Origin: DATHYZ01 sp035458865 | GTDB taxonomy: Bacteria; Chloroflexota; Limnocylindria; Limnocylindrales; CSP1-4 | Reading direction: 5' to 3' | Length of the DNA: 11,004 nt | NCBI GenBank assembly: GCA_035458865.1 | Contig: DATHYZ010000192.1 | Location: 1-11,004 of the forward strand | Made by a program: the position numbers and the translations under genes | In this document: positions 10,121-11,004 of the stretch, piece by piece | Numbering within the stretch: position 1 is the stretch's first letter | Layout: each line of letters starts with the position of its first letter | The notes under the pieces: model-generated | What the model saw: only the letters and a program-made list of their open reading frames with translations | Databases searched by the model: none | Told to the model about the DNA's origin: nothing

Positions 10121-10794
10121 GGGGCGGCCTCCGCCGGGACCTCGAGCCCTCGGGTCGCGAACGAGCCCGTGGCGGCATCGAGCGTCGCGGCCTCGCCCTC
10201 GCCGGCGAGCCGGAGGAAGTTGGCCAGCAGGTGCGGGCCCTCGGGGGTGAGGACCGACTCGGGATGGAACTGGACGCCCTCCATCGGCAGGTCGACGTGG
10301 CGGATGCCCATGACGACCCGATCCGTCTCGCTCATGGCGGTGATCCGGAGCTCCTCGGGCAGGGTCGCCGGGTCGACGCAGAGCGAGTGGTAGCGGGCGG
10401 CCTGGAAGGCCGGCGGCATCCCGGCCAGGAGCCCGGCGCCGTCGTGGGTCACCTCAGAGGCCTCGCCGTGGACGAGGGTCGGGGCCCGCTCGATCGTCGC
10501 CCCGTAGGCGGCGGCCATCGACTGCATGCCCAGGCAGACGCCGAGGACGGGGATCCGCCGCTCGGCGGCGACCCGGATCGCCTCGATCGACACGCCGGCA
10601 CCGCGCGGGTCGCCCGGCCCCGGCGAGATGACGATGCCGCGGAGCTCGGTCGCCGGATCGTCGGCGAGCGCCTCGACGCCGGCCCGGTCGATCGCGTCGT
10701 TGCGGACGACCCGGACGTCGGCCCCGGCGGCCTCGAGGGCCTGGACCAGGTTGAACGTGAAGCTGTCGTAGTTGTCGACCATCAGGAGCTTCAT
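10117..10794 (-). CDS. trpG: anthranilate synthase component II (glutamine amidotransferase)
   Basis: Releases ammonia from glutamine for TrpE to make anthranilate from chorismate. The 225-residue class I amidotransferase has VDNYDSFTFNL at 6-16, the oxyanion motif ISPGPGDP at 56-63, the nucleophile Cys87 in GVCLGMQ, RYHSL at 134-138, and the remaining triad residues His177 and Glu179 in QFHPES. Two positions differ from the usual form: the common GHQ after the nucleophile is GMQ, and the usual HGKTS is HGEAS at 109-113. About 25 residues trail past the conserved NFLRL end. The ATG at 10794 overlaps the trpE stop as ATGA, with GGGGAG 8 bases upstream. The same subunit may also serve 4-amino-4-deoxychorismate synthase (PabA role), but its place between trpE and trpD supports TrpG. 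Confidence 0.95.
   Translation of the reverse strand: MKLLMVDNYDSFTFNLVQALEAAGADVRVVRNDAIDRAGVEALADDPATELRGIVISPGPGDPRGAGVSIEAIRVAAERRIPVLGVCLGMQSMAAAYGATIERAPTLVHGEASEVTHDGAGLLAGMPPAFQAARYHSLCVDPATLPEELRITAMSETDRVVMGIRHVDLPMEGVQFHPESVLTPEGPHLLANFLRLAGEGEAATLDAATGSFATRGLEVPAEAAP
10128..10132 (-). promoter_or_regulatory. ribosome binding site of trpD
   Basis: GGAGG on the minus strand, 7 bases before the GTG at 10120 and inside the last codons of trpG. It supports the GTG start over the downstream ATG at 10090. Confidence 0.65.
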
Positions 10795-11004
10795 GACGGC
10801 GACTCCCCGGTCGTAGCGTCCGACCCGCTCGGCGCGTCAGGCGTGAAGATCGCGCGCGCCTGCTCGATGGCCCGCAGCACGGCGCGGGCCTTGCTGGCCG
10901 TCTCCTCGGCCTCGCGCTCGGGCACCGAGTCGTAGACGATGCCGGCCCCCGCCTGCACGTCGAATCGGTCCGCCGTGGCGACCAGCGTCCGGATCGCGAT
11001 CGCC
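10791..11004 (-). CDS. trpE: anthranilate synthase component I, 3' end (partial)
   Basis: Only the last 70 codons are in the window; the gene continues past 11004. The visible part begins AIAIRTLV and contains VQAGAGIVYDSVPERE and EETASKARAVLRAI, the conserved C-terminal end of the chorismate-binding domain shared by TrpE, PabB and salicylate/isochorismate synthases. The Gln-Ala-Gly-Ala-Gly-Ile-Val stretch holds the chorismate-contacting region. A polar tail of about 20 residues follows. Position directly before trpG, with an ATGA overlap, identifies it as trpE rather than a relative. The N-terminal tryptophan-binding feedback site lies outside the window. Confidence 0.93.
   Translation of the reverse strand, partial: AIAIRTLVATADRFDVQAGAGIVYDSVPEREAEETASKARAVLRAIEQARAIFTPDAPSGSDATTGESPS

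Noticed and set aside
9078..10178. Extension of the trpCFB frame upstream through trpD, which would suggest an even larger fusion
   Set aside because: The upstream translation is Arg/Pro/Gly-rich and out of frame with trpD. IGP synthase begins naturally at the ATG at 9077, which overlaps the trpD stop.

Overview
The window is very G+C-rich (roughly three quarters G+C by eye) and almost fully coding. It holds two convergent aromatic amino acid operons with a small lipoprotein gene between them. The composition, the gene order aroC-aroK-aroB-aroQ and the actinobacterial-looking type II dehydroquinase fit a high-GC bacterium. Actinomycetota or a high-GC Chloroflexota lineage (Limnocylindria-like) are the best guesses; the sequence alone does not settle it. 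No mobile element, CRISPR array, rRNA or tRNA gene was seen.

Plus strand, 39-4728: a shikimate/chorismate operon. Its genes are aroC (chorismate synthase), aroKB (shikimate kinase fused to 3-dehydroquinate synthase), aroQ (type II 3-dehydroquinate dehydratase), a free-standing AroQ-fold chorismate mutase, and a glutamyl-Q-tRNA(Asp) synthetase-like protein. After aroC the genes overlap by 4-8 bases. DAHP synthase, shikimate dehydrogenase and EPSP synthase are not in the window; a 10-codon tail before aroC may be the end of another operon gene.

Centre, 4742-5281, minus strand: a 179-residue secreted lipoprotein of unknown function. Only 13 bases separate its stop codon from that of the synthetase-like gene. 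The 101 bases between it and trpA hold a GC-rich hairpin but no clear terminator or promoter.

Minus strand, 11004 down to 5383: a tryptophan operon, trpE (3' end only), trpG, trpD, trpCFB and trpA. All four junctions are 4-base ATGA or GTGA overlaps. The standout feature is trpCFB, a single uninterrupted 960-codon gene. It carries indole-3-glycerol-phosphate synthase, phosphoribosylanthranilate isomerase and a full tryptophan synthase beta chain in one polypeptide, with the catalytic residues of all three visible. There is no in-frame start codon across the TrpF-TrpB junction.

Together the aro operon makes chorismate and, through the mutase, prephenate. The trp operon draws chorismate to tryptophan. 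The TrpCFB fusion with TrpA (next gene, translationally coupled) would place the last three pathway enzymes, from phosphoribosylanthranilate to tryptophan, in one assembly.
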